From NCBI RefSeq assembly GCF_040567655.1, contig NZ_JBEXAC010000002.1:62001-126000 (forward strand): a stretch of 64,000 nucleotides of DNA, given 5' to 3'. The stretch comes from Chitinophaga sp. H8 (lineage in GTDB: Bacteria; Bacteroidota; Bacteroidia; Chitinophagales; Chitinophagaceae). Both the position numbers and the translations under genes were made by a program. Below, piece after piece: positions 62,896-64,000 of this stretch (positions are counted from its first letter, which is position 1; each line of letters opens with the position of its first letter). The notes below the pieces were generated by a model. It did no database searches and had not been told where the DNA came from. It was given only the letters and a program-made list of their open reading frames with translations.

Positions 62896-63333
62896 ATGGA
62901 ATGGACATTTACGCTGGAACAATTACCTGCTGTGGCAGCTGCTTTCTGGACGGCGATGGCAGGTAAACAGACATTTACACTGGAAGGCCCTATGGGGGCG
63001 GGCAAAACCACCCTGGTAAAAGCCCTTTGTGCTGCCAAAGGGGTAAAAGGCACTACTGCCAGTCCTTCGTTTGGCATCATTAACGAATATACCTATAACA
63101 ACGAACAAGACCAGGCACAAAGCATTTACCACCTGGACCTGTACCGCCTGCGCGACGAAGCTGAGGCTATCAATGCCGGGGTGGAGGATTGCCTGTACCA
63201 GGGGGCTATTTGTTTTGTAGAATGGCCGGATATTATTGCTAACCTGCTCCCACCCGGTACAGTACACCTGCAATTACAGGTTTTATCCGATCAAAAAAGG
63301 ATGTTACGTGCCGGCGGCGCTTCTAACAAATAA
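62896..63333 (+). CDS. tsaE: tRNA threonylcarbamoyladenosine biosynthesis ATPase TsaE
   Basis: 145 aa from ATG 62896; the frame opens at TTG 62890. Walker A GPMGAGKTTLVKALC (about 32-46), TTASPSFGIINEY (about 53-65), HLDLYRL (about 77-83) and VEWPD (about 108-112) are the family marks. It binds the TsaBD core and, by ATP hydrolysis, supports t6A modification of ANN-decoding tRNAs. An adjacent alanine dehydrogenase gene is a common Bacteroidota arrangement. Confidence 0.93.
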   Translation: MEWTFTLEQLPAVAAAFWTAMAGKQTFTLEGPMGAGKTTLVKALCAAKGVKGTTASPSFGIINEYTYNNEQDQAQSIYHLDLYRLRDEAEAINAGVEDCLYQGAICFVEWPDIIANLLPPGTVHLQLQVLSDQKRMLRAGGASNK

Positions 63334-63335
63334 CG

Positions 63336-63343
63336 TATCTTTG
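63336..63343 (+). promoter_or_regulatory. -7 element of the alanine dehydrogenase gene
   Basis: TATCTTTG, exact consensus, overlapping the very end of tsaE downstream region; predicted leader about 38 nt to ATG 63387. No -33 match. Confidence 0.4.
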
Positions 63344-63386
63344 GAGAATACGATCATTTCATACTGACAATCTTGACACCTAACAT

Positions 63387-64000
63387 ATGGAGCAAAGGCA
63401 AAAACCTGTTGTGAGTGCTGGCTTTACTTATTCACCACTGGAAGAAACGCTGGATATTGCACAAAAAAACTCCCGTTTGTTCATCGGCATACCCAAAGAA
63501 AATTCCTTCCAGGAAAACCGCATAGCGCTTACCCCCGATGCGGTAAGTATCTTAGCAGCCCATGGACATCATATTGTGGTAGAACATAAGGCCGGTGACG
63601 GATCGCATTATTATGACACGGATTACTCCGAAGCAGGCGCTGAAATCGTATACGACAAAAAAGAAGTGTTCAAGGCGGAAATTATTGTGAAATCCGCACC
63701 GCTCAACAATGACGAAATAGAGCTGCTGCGCCCCCACCAGATTGTCATCTCTCCTATTCATCTGGCTGCCCTCAAGGCACAGGATGTACAAAAGATGATG
63801 GACAAACGTATTACCCTCTTATCTTTCGAGAACCTGAAGGATGATGCAGGTACTTATCCTATTGTGCGGGCAATGAGCGAAATTGCCGGTGCGGCAGTAA
63901 TGCTGCTGGCTGGCCAGTACCTCAGCAATGGCAATAAAGGGAAAGGAATCCTCCTGGGTGGTATTACCGGCATCCCCCCTACCAAAGTGGTGATCATCGG
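63387..64000 (+). CDS. ald: Alanine dehydrogenase, 3' end beyond window
   Basis: 204 codons visible. It starts with an extra stretch MEQRQKPVVSAGFTYSP (about 25 residues) before the family opening IGIPKENSFQENRIALTPDAV. Later parts VVEHKAGDGSHYYDTDYSEAGA, KSAPLNNDEIELL and SEIAGAAVMLLAGQYL fit alanine dehydrogenase/AlaDH-PNT N-terminal domain; the NAD-binding domain begins at the window edge (GGITGIPPTKVVII). It interconverts alanine and pyruvate. The presence of the catalytic Lys and His in the visible part was not checked individually. Confidence 0.88.
   Translation, partial: MEQRQKPVVSAGFTYSPLEETLDIAQKNSRLFIGIPKENSFQENRIALTPDAVSILAAHGHHIVVEHKAGDGSHYYDTDYSEAGAEIVYDKKEVFKAEIIVKSAPLNNDEIELLRPHQIVISPIHLAALKAQDVQKMMDKRITLLSFENLKDDAGTYPIVRAMSEIAGAAVMLLAGQYLSNGNKGKGILLGGITGIPPTKVVII

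Overview
The window reads as chromosome of a Bacteroidota member close to Chitinophaga/Chitinophagaceae. The evidence is paired SusC/SusD outer-membrane systems, the LpxC-FabZ fusion, a short group-1 sigma factor without region 1.1, the PorX response regulator of the type IX secretion system (T9SS), UMF1-type MFS, and promoters of the form TTTG-N(17-23)-TAnnTTTG in place of the proteobacterial -35/-10. Three promoters (rpsP, ffh, rpoD) match TTTG-N19-TAnnTTTG exactly. Shine-Dalgarno sequences are essentially absent, so several starts were chosen by protein family and signal peptide.

Layout. 1-4.4 kb (minus): trmD (cut by the window edge), rimM, rpsP, ffh, rpoD. 4.6-9.6 kb (plus, with one unknown minus gene): START-like protein, LptF/G permease, PAP2 phosphatase, GT39-type glycosyltransferase. 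9.6-10.4 kb: exported Mn-type superoxide dismutase. 10.8-16.3 kb (plus): a tight five-gene unit of ThiF/E1-like enzyme, acyl-synthase/GNAT-like protein, 7TM-DISM histidine kinase, receiver-kinase hybrid and single-domain receiver. This is the best candidate for an undescribed signalling system. A tRNA-Ala follows. 16.5-35.3 kb (minus): dipeptidase, metallophosphoesterase-PQQ protein, two small secreted paralogues, and a 14-kb probable operon of two SusC/SusD pairs, each followed by a fasciclin lipoprotein and a further lipoprotein, with no glycoside hydrolase.

35.3-36.6 kb is gene-free but rich in repeats: a TTGGTT cluster, three 20-bp elements spaced 32-33 bp, and an 11-bp repeat array ending in a perfect 21-bp inverted repeat. 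36.6-40.9 kb: tRNA-Leu, tig-clpP-clpX and a small LEA-like protein. 41-47.3 kb (minus): dihaem cytochrome c, acyl-CoA dehydrogenase, helix-hairpin-helix protein, MBL hydrolase, a small unknown and porX. 47.7-58.5 kb (plus): HD phosphohydrolase, lpxD, lpxC-fabZ, lpxA, ABC ATPase, MFS transporter, MBL hydrolase, GroES-like protein, HerA-like ATPase, Gfo/Idh/MocA oxidoreductase. 58.5-62.6 kb (minus): recQ and copA. 62.9 kb to the end (plus): tsaE and alanine dehydrogenase (cut by the window edge).

A family of intergenic repeats built from TTAGCnn units, often folding into long hairpins, recurs at five places (about 1.0, 9.6, 45.7, 47.3 and 52.9 kb). Most of the core genes are ordinary. The accessory interest lies in the ThiF/acyl-synthase/two-component operon, the fasciclin-SusCD locus with its repeat-rich upstream region, and the dispersed TTAGC hairpins.
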